Position numbers and translations under genes: made by a program
Shown here: positions 17,539 to 27,593 of the stretch, piece by piece
How positions within the stretch are numbered: the stretch's first letter is position 1
How the letters are laid out: each line of letters begins with the position of its first letter
Origin: UTCHB3 sp964371075
GTDB taxonomy: Bacteria; Bacteroidota; Ignavibacteria; Ignavibacteriales; Ignavibacteriaceae
Length of the DNA: 64,000 bases
Direction: 5' to 3'
Assembly (NCBI GenBank): GCA_964371075.1
Contig: CAYJKN010000001.1
Coordinates: forward strand, 186,001-250,000
Notes under the pieces: model-generated
Seen by the model: only the letters and a program-made list of their open reading frames with translations
Database searches by the model: none
Told to the model about the DNA's origin: nothing

Positions 17539-19626
17539 TTAATACTGTGCTAATTCTTTAATTGCTTTGTAAACACCTTCTCTTGACGGCAATATCCTGT
17601 CTTCGAGTATAGGGCTATAGGGAATGTGGGCATCTTTTGCAGCATATCGTTTTACGGGACCATCAAGATGTTCAAAACAATCTGAAGAGATTAAAGCTGC
17701 GATTTCCCCGCCAAATCCACCTGTTAGTGTATCTTCGTGAATTACGATTGCTTTTCCTGTTTTCCTTACGGAATTGTAAATGGCATCTCTGTCAAGCGGT
17801 GTAATTGTTCTAATATCAATCACCTCAACACTAAATCCTTCATCCTCAAGTCGTTTTGCTGCAAAAACTGCTTCCCAAACAGTTGCACCCCAGGAGATAA
17901 CCGTGATATCTTTCCCCTCTCTCACTGTTTTTGCAACACCAAAAGGAATCAGATAATCTGCAGCCGGTTCGGGAGCCATGGCAAATGATTGCCTGTAAAG
18001 ACCCTTGTGTTCACAAAAAATAACAGGGTCATTTAATCTGATTGCAGTTTTTAATAAACCTTTTGCATCGGCTGCGTTTGAAGGATATGCTATAAATAAA
18101 CCGGGTACGTGAGCAAATATCGATTCAATATTTTGACTGTGGTAAAGTCCACCATGAATATAACCACCAACCGCAACTCTTGTAACAAATGGTGTGGCCC
18201 ACTCGTTATTTGATCTGTATCTAAATGTGGCTGTTTCATTTTTATACTGCATAAATGCCGGCCAAATATAATCGCCAAACTGAATTTCAACAACGGGTTT
18301 TAGCCCTGCAAGCGCCATCCCTGTGGCAACTCCGGCAATACTTGCTTCGGCGAGTGGACTGTTAAAAACTCTGTTATTCCCGTATTTTGTCGAAAGTCCT
18401 TTGGTAGCCGTGAAAACTCCACCTTTACCGTCGGCAATATCTTCACCAAAAACATAGATGTTTTTATTTATCTCCATCTCTTCAGAAAGAGCATGATTTA
18501 TGGCATCCACCATTACTATTGGTTTTCCGGCAGGAGTTGTCTTTTCGTAATCAAGTGATTCTCTGAGGCCACTCTCATCATACATAAACTTTTCAGCAGT
18601 TTCAGGATCAGGATTTGCCGCAACAACTGCTTCGTCAACTGCTGTGTTAATCGATTCATCCACCACTTTTCTGATTTCTTCAAGTTCATCTTCAGTAAAG
18701 ATGTTTTCAACAAGTACATCATGTCCAAATTTAAAAATTGGATCATTTTTCTGATCATCTTTAAGTTCATTTTCAGAGCGGTATTTTTTATGATCATCAG
18801 AAGAGGAATGTGAATGCAGTCTAACAGTATCAGCTTCAATCAATGCGGGACCACTGCCCGACTTGATATATTCAATGGCTTCTTTTACAGTTTGATATGA
18901 TTTAAAGAAATCAGTACCGTCAACAATAAATCTTTTAAGATTGGCATAACCTTTCATCATTTCTGAAATCATGTTACCTTCGCCGCCACTCTGCTGCGAA
19001 ACATGCACAGATATTGCATACTTATTGTTTTGGATTACAAAAAGAACGGGTAATTTTTCTCTTGATGCCCAGTTAACAGCTTCGTGAAACTCACCCTGAC
19101 TTGTTGTTCCCTCGCCGGAACTTGCATAAGATATGTTGTTTATCCCTTGTCTTTGTGAAGCCAGAGCCGTTCCCACCGCTTGAAGAAATTGTGTTCCTGT
19201 AGGACTGGATTGTGTCGGCACAAGATTGGGTCTCTTCACACCAAAATGACATGGAAGTTGTCTTCCACCCGTTGCCGGGTCATCAGCTTTTCCAAAACAT
19301 GCAAGAAAAAAATCTTTGGCAGTCATCCCCGACATCAGGGTTAGTGTCAAATCCCTGTAATAAGGGAAAATCCAATCAACTTTTGAATCCAACAACAGGC
19401 CAAGTGCCGCCTGAACTGCTTCATGCCCCGCACCTGCGATATGAAAAAATGATTTCCCCTGACGGAGAAGATTCATTGCCTTATTATCTATTTGGCGTGC
19501 AAGGTACATATAACGGTAAGCGGTTTCGAGAGTTGCCTTATCAAGATTAATCGACGAGGAACCATTATTTGGGAGTGTTGTTTTTTTGCTGTTTGAATTT
19601 TTTTCTAAAATTGCGGTTTTAGCCAT
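17539..19626 (-). CDS. 2-oxoacid dehydrogenase E1, alpha and beta subunits fused
   Basis: About 695 residues join the two usual E1 subunits in one chain. The alpha part (about 25-330) holds the thiamin-diphosphate signature G-E-G-T-T-S-Q-G-E-F-H-E-A ending in I-Q-N-N and the H-S-H-S-S-S-D-D phospho-loop. The beta part (about 370-695) begins P-I-V-M-V-D-A-I-N-H-A-L and includes F-G-E-D-I-A-D-G-K-G-G-V-F. The start at 19626 has an AAGGA site five bases upstream; an ATG at 19647 overlaps the lipB stop (TAATG) but lacks a site. Such fusions are frequent in Bacteroidetes/Chlorobi and are usually called branched-chain (2-oxoisovalerate) E1; the substrate cannot be fixed from sequence. Confidence 0.92.
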   Translation of the reverse strand: MAKTAILEKNSNSKKTTLPNNGSSSINLDKATLETAYRYMYLARQIDNKAMNLLRQGKSFFHIAGAGHEAVQAALGLLLDSKVDWIFPYYRDLTLTLMSGMTAKDFFLACFGKADDPATGGRQLPCHFGVKRPNLVPTQSSPTGTQFLQAVGTALASQRQGINNISYASSGEGTTSQGEFHEAVNWASREKLPVLFVIQNNKYAISVHVSQQSGGEGNMISEMMKGYANLKRFIVDGTDFFKSYQTVKEAIEYIKSGSGPALIEADTVRLHSHSSSDDHKKYRSENELKDDQKNDPIFKFGHDVLVENIFTEDELEEIRKVVDESINTAVDEAVVAANPDPETAEKFMYDESGLRESLDYEKTTPAGKPIVMVDAINHALSEEMEINKNIYVFGEDIADGKGGVFTATKGLSTKYGNNRVFNSPLAEASIAGVATGMALAGLKPVVEIQFGDYIWPAFMQYKNETATFRYRSNNEWATPFVTRVAVGGYIHGGLYHSQNIESIFAHVPGLFIAYPSNAADAKGLLKTAIRLNDPVIFCEHKGLYRQSFAMAPEPAADYLIPFGVAKTVREGKDITVISWGATVWEAVFAAKRLEDEGFSVEVIDIRTITPLDRDAIYNSVRKTGKAIVIHEDTLTGGFGGEIAALISSDCFEHLDGPVKRYAAKDAHIPYSPILEDRILPSREGVYKAIKELAQY

Positions 19627-19646
19627 TTCGGTCCTTTTTTGTATCA

Positions 19647-20339
19647 TTAATGAACCAATTGATAAATATCAATTTCTTTCAAGGTACTGTAATCGAAGTG
19701 TAAAACAAATTGATCTCTTAATTTTTGTTTCACTTCGTCTATCTTAATTTCTCTTTTTAGTAATCGGGAAAGTGAAGTTACTTCCTTGTCCTTTATACCA
19801 CAAGGGATAATTCCGTTAAAAAGTTCAAGATCGGTGTTAATATTAAAAGCAAACCCGTGCATCGTCACCCATCTGCTTACTCTTATTCCGATTGCTGCGA
19901 TTTTACTTTCTCCAACCCAGACACCTGTATATTCAGGTTTTCTGCCCGATTCAATCCCATATTCTGCAAGCACTTTGATTATAACTTCTTCAAGATTTCG
20001 CAAATAAAGATGTGTATCAGGTTTCCACTTATTCAAATCTATTATCGGGTAACCAACAATCTGGCCGGGTCCATGATAGGTAATGTCACCACCTCTATCA
20101 ATCTCAAAAACTGAAATTCCATTTTTCTCGAGATACTCCTCGGAACCGATGAGATTGGTTCTGTCAGCAGTCTTGCCCAAAGTGTAAGTGTGGGGATGTT
20201 CAAGCAATAACAGTGTATCCTCGATGGCACCCGATGTTCGCATCAGATGAATGGTTCTTTGCAGATCCCACGCTTCCTGATAGGAAACGGTACCAAGATT
20301 GGAATAAAACAATTCCTTAGATATGGATTGCTTCTCCAT
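19647..20339 (-). CDS. lipB: Octanoyl-[acyl carrier protein]:protein octanoyltransferase
   Basis: This 230-residue enzyme moves octanoate from ACP to E2 lysines, the step before lipoyl synthase. R-G-G-D-I-T-Y-H-G-P-G-Q near residues 82-93, Lys146 in E-S-K-I-A-A-I-G and catalytic Cys180 in I-P-C-G-I are all present. Its start lies 23 bases inside the end of lpdA; no later start would keep the conserved L-F-Y-S-N-L-G N-terminus, so the overlap is real. It shares one base with a possible E1 start downstream. Confidence 0.96.
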   Translation of the reverse strand: MEKQSISKELFYSNLGTVSYQEAWDLQRTIHLMRTSGAIEDTLLLLEHPHTYTLGKTADRTNLIGSEEYLEKNGISVFEIDRGGDITYHGPGQIVGYPIIDLNKWKPDTHLYLRNLEEVIIKVLAEYGIESGRKPEYTGVWVGESKIAAIGIRVSRWVTMHGFAFNINTDLELFNGIIPCGIKDKEVTSLSRLLKREIKIDEVKQKLRDQFVLHFDYSTLKEIDIYQLVH

Positions 20340-21717
20340 ACGCCGTGGCAGCAGCTTCCATCACCGACTCTGAAAGAGTGGGATGTGCATGCACTGTTTT
20401 AATAATCGTTTCATAAGTAGCTTCAAGTGTCCGTGCAATTGCAAGTTCGGCAATCATCTCAGTGGCTTCTGAACCAACTATGTGAGCACCAAGAAGTTCA
20501 CCATATTCTTCGTCAAAAATCAATTTAACAAATCCGTCGCGTTCACCTATTGCAAATGCTTTACCCGATGCCATAAAAGGAAATTTACCAATTTTAAGTT
20601 TATATCCTTTTTCCTTTGCCTGCTCCTCGGTTAAACCGATGCTGGCAACCTGTGGCTGACAATAGGTACATCCGGGAATATTTCCATAATCAACGGGTGT
20701 GGAATGTAAACCTTTGATTGTCTCAACACAATGAAGTCCCTCTGCGCTTGCCACATGAGCCAACCAGGGTGGTCCTATTACATCACCAATTGCATAAACT
20801 CCGGAGACATTGGTTGAATAATCTTTTTTATCAACTTTGATATGGTTTTTAAAGATTTCAATTCCAAGTTCTTCCAAACCAATTCCTTCAATGTTTCCCG
20901 TAACTCCAATTGCAGAAAGCACTTTATCAGCTTTCATTTCAATCTTTTTACCATCTTTGGTAATTGTTACGGTAACGCCATCTTTTCCGGGTTTTGCAGA
21001 TTCTACCACCGCTCCTGTGTGAATCTCAACACCCCTTTTTTTGAAACTTTTGGTTAGTGTTTCTGAAACTTCCCTGTCTTCAACAGGTAATATTCTGTCC
21101 AACATCTCAATAATTGTTACTTTTGTTCCAAGAACGGAATAAAAATAAGCAAACTCAATTCCAATTGCACCTGCACCAACAACAATAAGGCTTGATGGCA
21201 TTTCAGGCAGGTTCATAGCTTCAGAACTTGTGATTATGTCTTTTCTGTCCACAGGAATTGAAGGAACATTTCTGGGGCGGGCACCCGTTGCAATAATGAT
21301 TTTATCGGCTTCAATTGTTGAAGTCTTTTTGCCATCATTGTCTAAAATATCAATTGTGTTTTTGCTCGAAAGTTTCCCAAAACCTCTGATCCTGTCCACC
21401 TTGTTTTTTTTCACCAACATTTCAACATTCTTCGATATTTTCTCGGAAATGTCGCGACTTCTTTTAATAACCTTCGAAAAGTCGATACTCAACTCTTTAA
21501 ATGAAATACCAAAATCACCGCTATGGTTTGAAAGTGTATCGTAAATCTCTGCATTTTTTAAAAGTGATTTGGTAGGAATACAACCCCAGTTAAGGCAAAT
21601 GCCTCCAAGATTGTCTTTATCAATTACTACTGTTTTAAGGCCCAACTGTCCTGCTCTGATGGCAGCAACATAACCGCCCGGTCCTCCTCCGAGAATGGCG
21701 AGATCGTATTTCGACAT
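20317..21717 (-). CDS. lpdA: Dihydrolipoamide dehydrogenase (E3)
   Basis: This 466-residue FAD enzyme reoxidises dihydrolipoyl groups of E2 with NAD+. An N-terminal FAD motif (G-G-G-P-G-G-Y) is followed by the redox pair Cys41/Cys46 (G-G-I-C-L-N-W-G-C-I-P-T-K), the NAD motif V-G-A-G-A-I-G-I-E-F, the second FAD motif Y-A-I-G-D-V and the C-terminal H-A-H-P-T-L-S-E acid-base histidine. It is the first gene of the complex operon, with a good promoter just upstream (21753-21784). Confidence 0.97.
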   Translation of the reverse strand: MSKYDLAILGGGPGGYVAAIRAGQLGLKTVVIDKDNLGGICLNWGCIPTKSLLKNAEIYDTLSNHSGDFGISFKELSIDFSKVIKRSRDISEKISKNVEMLVKKNKVDRIRGFGKLSSKNTIDILDNDGKKTSTIEADKIIIATGARPRNVPSIPVDRKDIITSSEAMNLPEMPSSLIVVGAGAIGIEFAYFYSVLGTKVTIIEMLDRILPVEDREVSETLTKSFKKRGVEIHTGAVVESAKPGKDGVTVTITKDGKKIEMKADKVLSAIGVTGNIEGIGLEELGIEIFKNHIKVDKKDYSTNVSGVYAIGDVIGPPWLAHVASAEGLHCVETIKGLHSTPVDYGNIPGCTYCQPQVASIGLTEEQAKEKGYKLKIGKFPFMASGKAFAIGERDGFVKLIFDEEYGELLGAHIVGSEATEMIAELAIARTLEATYETIIKTVHAHPTLSESVMEAAATAYGEAIHI

Positions 21718-22035
21718 TTAGATGTTCCTGGAATTTGATGGAAATGTAATTACAAATATACTCATTTTAAAAATGCCTTTCAAACAGGAGAGATTTTGGG
21801 GGGAAACGCCTTGATAATTTATGAGATGTTCACGAGAATTACTGGACTTGAACCTTGTACCACACTTTCATAGAAACACTTAACCAGCCATTTTGCAAGA
21901 CCCTTATGATATGTTCGCTGCTCTTTTTCGTCAGCTTGGAGTTTGGCGTTTTGGTCGTGCAATTGGACATACACGCTCTTTACCAAGTGTTGTCTTATGT
22001 GGCTTGGAAATGTGTGTGGCTGTTGTGCGTTTGCA
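21718..22035. other. Gene-poor interval between lpdA and the restriction island
   Basis: This 318-base stretch holds the lpdA promoter at its left end. On the minus strand a 74-codon open frame (22043-21819) overlaps the end of the restriction gene by eight bases, but its composition and peptide suggest no known family and I do not call it a gene. The stretch 21840-22035 probably marks the junction between native DNA and the acquired island. Confidence 0.4.
21753..21784 (-). promoter_or_regulatory. Bacteroidetes-type promoter of the lpdA-lipA operon
   Basis: On the minus strand TTTG (21784-21781), a 20-base spacer and TATATTTG (21760-21753) match the TTTG-N19/20-TAnnTTTG consensus. Transcription would begin near 21746, about 30 bases before the lpdA ATG. 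Confidence 0.6.
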
Positions 22036-24963
22036 TTATTCAAACATTTTCTTAAAGTCCTTTGTAAAATAATCTTTGACGGATTCGTTTACACCTGTCG
22101 GCTCATTGTAGAAAAATAAATCTATTTGAACTTCTTTGTCGTTGTACTTTATGGTATGTCCGTTAAAGATGTTTTCATATCCTTTTGCTTTGTCTTCTGC
22201 GTTACCTGTGCCAACAACATTTCCTTTCGGGTCAATGAATTTGATTATTAACTTGTCTGAGTCTTTTGATTTAAGCCAAAAAACAAAGTCTGGAAAAAAG
22301 TTTCTAAATTCTTGTTCTCTCGTATCGTAGTATGGTATAGAAACATCATCAGTTGTTTGGTCTATTTTGGAGAAATACCACCATTCGTATTTTTCAAGTT
22401 TGTCTCTATTATCTTGCAGTTCCTTTAAAAAATCAACTTCTGAAGATACCCAAACTATGTGTTTAAAAAGTTGCTTGTGCGCTTCTGCTGTCAGAATGAT
22501 AGGATTGTAGTAATGCTCTACTAAAAAATCTATATTTAGTTTGAGTTTTAAACCATTAAATGAATAATTGTGTGGTTTTTCCATACTACTAAATAGTTCA
22601 ATTTGTTCTTTGAGTTGCTGTTCGTTTAATTTTTTTGCGGTGTAGGCAGTAACAATATCGTTCACAGAATCATAGTCCGATTTATTACCTTTCAAAGAAT
22701 CAATAATCGCTTGTTCTAATAATTCAAGTTCATTATCGGGAAGATTTGCAACTTCTATTTTGTCAAAGTGATTTATTTCAGTTAAAACTGGTTCAAAAGA
22801 TTTTAAATGCTTTGGTTTTTGGTGGAAATGTTGATTTAATAGTAAAAGATTATCTATTGGTTTACGACCAGATCTGGTATCGGTAAGATTGAAATTGGTT
22901 TTAACTCTTATTTTTTCTAATGCAGAAACCAATGTTTTTGAAACATTAATAGGTATTTGCATCAAAATAATTTTATCTTGTTCTCCTGCAATTGCTCCAA
23001 CAAATTCTAAAAGTTCATTATATTCATTTCGGTTTATTGAATAAGAAGGAATCTCTGCAATTACTTCTTCATACTTTGGAATAAGCAATTCCTGTGGAAT
23101 AGCTGTTTTCGAAATATGTTTTACGATTTTCCAATCGTCTGCATCTTTTTCTCTGCTTAGGTTGTCAATAATATTTTTGATAACTTCTTTTTTTGTGGCA
23201 AATAAAAACAAACTCTCCAATGGTAAATTTCTTTTCAGAATTTCCGCTTTCGCTTTGATGGTCATATATCCAGCAAGCGTTTTTGTTTCTTCTGAACTAA
23301 CTATATACTCAAGTCGTTTCCTAATACCTGAAACGGGTTGAATTCTTACGCCACGTCCAATTGCTTGTAAAACAAACTTTTGTGCACCTTCATCAACTCC
23401 AATATTGATAAAGTTGACCACATTTGGACGATTACTATCCCAGCCTTCCGTAAAAATTCTTGAGCCTAACAAAATATTGATACCGCTATTTTGTGAGTTG
23501 ATTTCCTTGAAATAAGATTTCGTTAACGGAGTTTCTGTGTATTCGTAATTGTCCAAAACATTTTCACTCCATTTTGTTGCATCTGATGCCACCAATAAAC
23601 AAAAGTGTTGACCTGATTGCGCTGTTTTTAACCTAAAAGCAATTTCTCGACTGTTGTTTAAAATTCTTGTGTATTCAATCTTACCGAAGGATGATGCATT
23701 GAAAACATAGTTTAAAATATCTTTTTTGCTAATATTTCCAATAATTTGAATAAATGAAGATGGTATTACAGCTGTATTAAACTGGTATTCTTTGTGAATG
23801 ATTAAATCTGAAGTTAGTACCTCTACTGCCTTTTCAATGTCATAATCACCAGAAGCAACAATTGCAAGTTGTTTGAAAAATAGTTTTAACTCAGCATCAA
23901 CTGTATTTACTTCATTTGCAATTGTTATCAACAAAGGATTATGGTACAAAGCCGGGTGATGTGTTTTGATATATTCAGCTTCTTTCTTTATAGCAGTTAA
24001 TACCAATAAAGATTTAACTACCATTTCTGTTTTTTCAGTTTCTGAAAAATCAACTTTGTTTTTGTTCCAATCTTTATATTCCTGACCACTTACAGTAATA
24101 TGCTTACCATATCCTGTTTCAATAAATTTTTTGAGATTGAAATTGTACGCGGTTGTCACAATATCAATTGTATCTGTAAAGGTAGCTGAAAAGCTAAAAA
24201 TAAAACCATTGTGAGCTAAAATAGAGTAGTAGGCTTGTCTGATACTGTCTTCTTTATCTCCTTTGTGTGCTTCATCTAAAAGCACATACCATTTTCCATT
24301 ATTTAAAACCGTTTTGTAACTCAACTGTTCCGTTTTGTCAACATCTGTGATGTTGTCACTTCTGTAATAAAAAACAGTAATGCCATCAGGTTCATATAAA
24401 GAGCTTTGAGTGTGTTTTGATTTTTCAAACTCTCTTAAATCTTTTAAATGGATTTTTACAGAACAGTTTTTATTAAATACTTCTATATGTTCTTTAATCT
24501 GATTTAGAATTTCGGATTTTGGTGCAAGAATTAAAATGTCGTATTTGGGTATGTGATTAAATGAGGCTAATTGATGCAAAAATTCAATTAGCTTAATTAA
24601 AACCAAGGTTTTACCAGACCCTGTTGCCATCCATAAAGAAGCACGATTTAAAAATTCTGAATACGAGATTTTATTGTCTTCCACTTTGAAATACTGACCT
24701 AACAAACCAAAATGAGTGCTATCCTTTGCATAGCTTATTTGTTCCTTCCAATCTTCATTTGTTTGTGTTTGATAGTGATTATACAAATGTTCTTTTTTGT
24801 AAAAGAAATAATAAAGCGTATTCAAGACATGTTTTAAAGCGGTTTGCTGGTATTCATGCAACTTCCAATCAATACCGAAGGTTTCTTTATCTAAGTTTTT
24901 AAAAAACTCGGGTAAACTTTCAGGATTGTCCTTAACTAATTTTTCAAGTACTATTTTAGCCAT
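22036..24963 (-). CDS. Type III restriction endonuclease Res subunit
   Basis: This 975-residue protein has an SF2 helicase core with Walker A M-A-T-G-S-G-K-T at 112-119 and D-E-A-H at 230-233, a helicase C-terminal domain (E-G-W-D-S-N-R-P and Q-A-I-G-R-G-V-R-I near 500-550), and a C-terminal nuclease site of PD-(D/E)xK type: P-D-F at about 891 and D-P-K at 911-913. That is the layout of type III Res, which translocates or diffuses on DNA after recognition by Mod and cleaves at a distance. It lies 11 bases after the methylase gene. All motifs appear intact. The gene is richer in A+T than the flanking operons. Confidence 0.93.
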   Translation of the reverse strand: MAKIVLEKLVKDNPESLPEFFKNLDKETFGIDWKLHEYQQTALKHVLNTLYYFFYKKEHLYNHYQTQTNEDWKEQISYAKDSTHFGLLGQYFKVEDNKISYSEFLNRASLWMATGSGKTLVLIKLIEFLHQLASFNHIPKYDILILAPKSEILNQIKEHIEVFNKNCSVKIHLKDLREFEKSKHTQSSLYEPDGITVFYYRSDNITDVDKTEQLSYKTVLNNGKWYVLLDEAHKGDKEDSIRQAYYSILAHNGFIFSFSATFTDTIDIVTTAYNFNLKKFIETGYGKHITVSGQEYKDWNKNKVDFSETEKTEMVVKSLLVLTAIKKEAEYIKTHHPALYHNPLLITIANEVNTVDAELKLFFKQLAIVASGDYDIEKAVEVLTSDLIIHKEYQFNTAVIPSSFIQIIGNISKKDILNYVFNASSFGKIEYTRILNNSREIAFRLKTAQSGQHFCLLVASDATKWSENVLDNYEYTETPLTKSYFKEINSQNSGINILLGSRIFTEGWDSNRPNVVNFINIGVDEGAQKFVLQAIGRGVRIQPVSGIRKRLEYIVSSEETKTLAGYMTIKAKAEILKRNLPLESLFLFATKKEVIKNIIDNLSREKDADDWKIVKHISKTAIPQELLIPKYEEVIAEIPSYSINRNEYNELLEFVGAIAGEQDKIILMQIPINVSKTLVSALEKIRVKTNFNLTDTRSGRKPIDNLLLLNQHFHQKPKHLKSFEPVLTEINHFDKIEVANLPDNELELLEQAIIDSLKGNKSDYDSVNDIVTAYTAKKLNEQQLKEQIELFSSMEKPHNYSFNGLKLKLNIDFLVEHYYNPIILTAEAHKQLFKHIVWVSSEVDFLKELQDNRDKLEKYEWWYFSKIDQTTDDVSIPYYDTREQEFRNFFPDFVFWLKSKDSDKLIIKFIDPKGNVVGTGNAEDKAKGYENIFNGHTIKYNDKEVQIDLFFYNEPTGVNESVKDYFTKDFKKMFE

Positions 24964-24974
24964 TTTATTTTCGT

Positions 24975-27557
24975 TTATTTGCTATTCCACCAAATCAATG
25001 GTTTGATCCAAGGATATTTTTCGAAGGTCAATTCAGCATATACCACCTCACTACCATCTTCAAAAACCACTTTGTCTTTTAATATTTGTTTGATGTGTTT
25101 ACCCGATAAATTAGAAAGTGTTTCTGCTATATCCACATCAGGATAAAGGTTTTCAAAAACCACTTTAGCATTTTTGTTAGTATAATCAATTTCAATAGCT
25201 TCTAAAAGCTTTTGGTCTTGCATAAAAGTATATTTCTCTACTTGATTTATACCATTTTCCCCTTGCCATCGAAATTTGGCTCTCGATAACACATCTTCAT
25301 ATTGTTCCAATTCGAAGTATTTAAAGAGACCACCATTTTTATTAGACCACATTTCTTCTTTGAATTTGCCAACAACACTACCGGTCAATGTATTTTTTAA
25401 TCTCGGAATTATTCGTGAATAGAAATGCTCTCCTATTTCCATACCAAGCCATCTACGGTTTGTGGCTTGTGCAGTAGTAAGAGTTGTTCCGCTTCCAGAA
25501 AAATAATCTATGACTAAATCATTTTCATTGGAAGAACACTTAATAATTTTATCAATAAGAGCCATTGGTTTTTGAGTTGTAAAATCTACTAACTCATCAG
25601 CTGCTCTGGGAACAGGGATACTCCAAACATCATCTGGATATTTTCCATCTCCTGCAGGAACAATTTCCTGTTTGCCGTTTGCCAACGCACTAATTTTATA
25701 TTTTTTTCCATTTTCATCAGTATGGTTATATCTTTGAAGTGTTAATTCTGAATAGGGTTCTAAAACTCTATCAAAATAAATTTCGGAGTTTTCAGAGTTC
25801 TTAAAAAACCAAATGTTATCGTGTTTTCTCGGGAAACATTTTTTTGGAACACTATTTCCGCTATAACTCCAAATTATTTCGTTAACTAGGTTTTCTTTTT
25901 TGAAAGCCTTTTCTAAAAGCATTTTACCAAAATGCGATGCTCTATAATCAAGATGTAACCAAAAAAAACCATTCTTGTTTAAATATTTTTTGGATAGTTC
26001 CAGTCTATTTTCCATCAATGTTATCCAAGTACTATCTTGATATTTGTCTTTATAAAGAAAGTCATCTCCAGTATTAAAAGGTGGGTCTATGTAAATAATC
26101 TGACTTGATTCGGTAAATTTTTGAGAAAGAGTATTTAAACCTTGCCAATTATCAGTTTTTACTAAAGTGCCGTTTAACTCCTCGTCAAGATTCTTAAACG
26201 TTTCTAATATTTCATTTTTTAAACTTGGAAAATGTTTAGTATCGATTGGTGCAAGTTTGGCTTCGTCTACAAGCTTGTTTTTTTCTATAAAACTTTTTAA
26301 TTCAATTAATTTTTTAAAGTTTTTCCATCCCTTTTTAGATACTTTTTCTTTTTCATCATACCAGTCCTTACTTAATTCTTCCCATTCCGCTAACTGGTTT
26401 TTCCATTCTGGACAGGCGATAATTTTTTTAATGAGTTGTACATTGTCCGCTAACTTCTCAAGCGTTAAGACATAATTACAGTTTCTCGCAAACTTTGGTT
26501 TTTCCCAAATGGCTTTCAATTCATCTTCAAAACGTGCGATGTATTCAATGACTTTGTGCGAAATTTTTTTAATATTCTGCATACGGTTTACAGTTGGTAC
26601 ATCAAAGTCAGTGCCGAGATCATTAAATAACCAATTATAAATGTAAATATCAAACTGTTCTTTCAAAAAACCTTCTGCATCCTTGTGAATGAAATAATCA
26701 ATTTCGTTTTGACGTTTGTAGATGCCAAAGATTTTTTTTAAATCTTCATCAAACAAAATTATTCCCTTTTTACGCAGGTAGGTAAGCATTAAAGAAAGGT
26801 CGTTAATGCTATACTCTACCTTTACAGAATTCAAAGCATCATCAATATTTTCAATATAGAGACATTTTCTGCTGTCTGTCCTACTTGCAAAAACAGAACG
26901 GTCAATATCAGTTTTAGCAAAGACTAAGTTGGGGTGGATTGGAGTTTCAAATTCATCTAATAACCTATCTAAAATTGCATTTTGTTTTTGCGTTTCTTTT
27001 TCAATTTCAACTTCTACATATTCTTTTAATCTGTCATACCTATTGCCTTCCTGGTAACGAATTTTAAAAATAACTTCTTCTTTGGTGGCTTTAATTAAGT
27101 AGAATTGAATAGCCTTTTTCTCGTTCCCTTTTGCGTTTTTGATCTCAGAAGCGTCAAACAAAATTTTGATTCCATTTATTTCTGTTTGTAAGTTTTCATA
27201 ATTGGCTTCCGATTTAACATAATAAAGTTTTTGAGTTTTCCAGAATAGGGAGACATCATCACGGTCTGAATATACTTTCTCGTATAGGTTTTTGTGAATT
27301 TGCGAGTTTGCAAAAAACACAGTTCCTGTTTCATTCAGGTAACAGTCAAAAAAGTTGTAGAGTTTTTCATAAAGCTCTTCTCTGAATTTTACTTCAATTT
27401 GTTTATCAATTTCAGCCTTTATGTAGGGTTCAATCTCCGCAAAGTAATGTGCTTTGATGTCCATTAAATTCACATATCCTGATTTACCTTTAATTGGCTC
27501 TCCAATAAAAGTGTCTTTCAAGGCAGAAAAAAACCGTTGTTCGTAAATGTTGCTCAT
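24975..27557 (-). CDS. Type III DNA methyltransferase Mod subunit (N6-adenine, beta class)
   Basis: The 860-residue protein has the catalytic D-P-P-F (motif IV) at 491-494 before the SAM-binding F-S-G-S-G-T-T (motif I) at 686-692, the order of beta-class adenine methylases including type III Mod and some orphan enzymes. The first 450 residues are a long charged helical region without a motif I can name; in Mod proteins the target recognition part is usually between the two catalytic motifs, here 510-680. It modifies host DNA and directs the Res subunit. No simple repeat tract that would make it phase-variable is visible. Confidence 0.9.
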   Translation of the reverse strand: MSNIYEQRFFSALKDTFIGEPIKGKSGYVNLMDIKAHYFAEIEPYIKAEIDKQIEVKFREELYEKLYNFFDCYLNETGTVFFANSQIHKNLYEKVYSDRDDVSLFWKTQKLYYVKSEANYENLQTEINGIKILFDASEIKNAKGNEKKAIQFYLIKATKEEVIFKIRYQEGNRYDRLKEYVEVEIEKETQKQNAILDRLLDEFETPIHPNLVFAKTDIDRSVFASRTDSRKCLYIENIDDALNSVKVEYSINDLSLMLTYLRKKGIILFDEDLKKIFGIYKRQNEIDYFIHKDAEGFLKEQFDIYIYNWLFNDLGTDFDVPTVNRMQNIKKISHKVIEYIARFEDELKAIWEKPKFARNCNYVLTLEKLADNVQLIKKIIACPEWKNQLAEWEELSKDWYDEKEKVSKKGWKNFKKLIELKSFIEKNKLVDEAKLAPIDTKHFPSLKNEILETFKNLDEELNGTLVKTDNWQGLNTLSQKFTESSQIIYIDPPFNTGDDFLYKDKYQDSTWITLMENRLELSKKYLNKNGFFWLHLDYRASHFGKMLLEKAFKKENLVNEIIWSYSGNSVPKKCFPRKHDNIWFFKNSENSEIYFDRVLEPYSELTLQRYNHTDENGKKYKISALANGKQEIVPAGDGKYPDDVWSIPVPRAADELVDFTTQKPMALIDKIIKCSSNENDLVIDYFSGSGTTLTTAQATNRRWLGMEIGEHFYSRIIPRLKNTLTGSVVGKFKEEMWSNKNGGLFKYFELEQYEDVLSRAKFRWQGENGINQVEKYTFMQDQKLLEAIEIDYTNKNAKVVFENLYPDVDIAETLSNLSGKHIKQILKDKVVFEDGSEVVYAELTFEKYPWIKPLIWWNSK

Positions 27558-27593
27558 TTTTTGTCTTTTTGTTCTATTAGTAAGGTTTTCACT

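Noticed and set aside
21836..21870. GGTTCAAGTCC on the minus strand resembling a tRNA T-arm, as if an att site
   Set aside because: The flanking bases cannot form the T-stem or acceptor stem, and no second copy was seen at the other end of the island.
21819..22043. 74-residue open frame on the minus strand next to the restriction gene
   Set aside because: No recognisable family, no ribosome site, and it overlaps the end of res; it could be a remnant of foreign DNA but the evidence is too weak for a gene call.
24975..27557. Phase variation of the type III methylase
   Set aside because: No simple-sequence tract long enough to slip was seen in the coding region.
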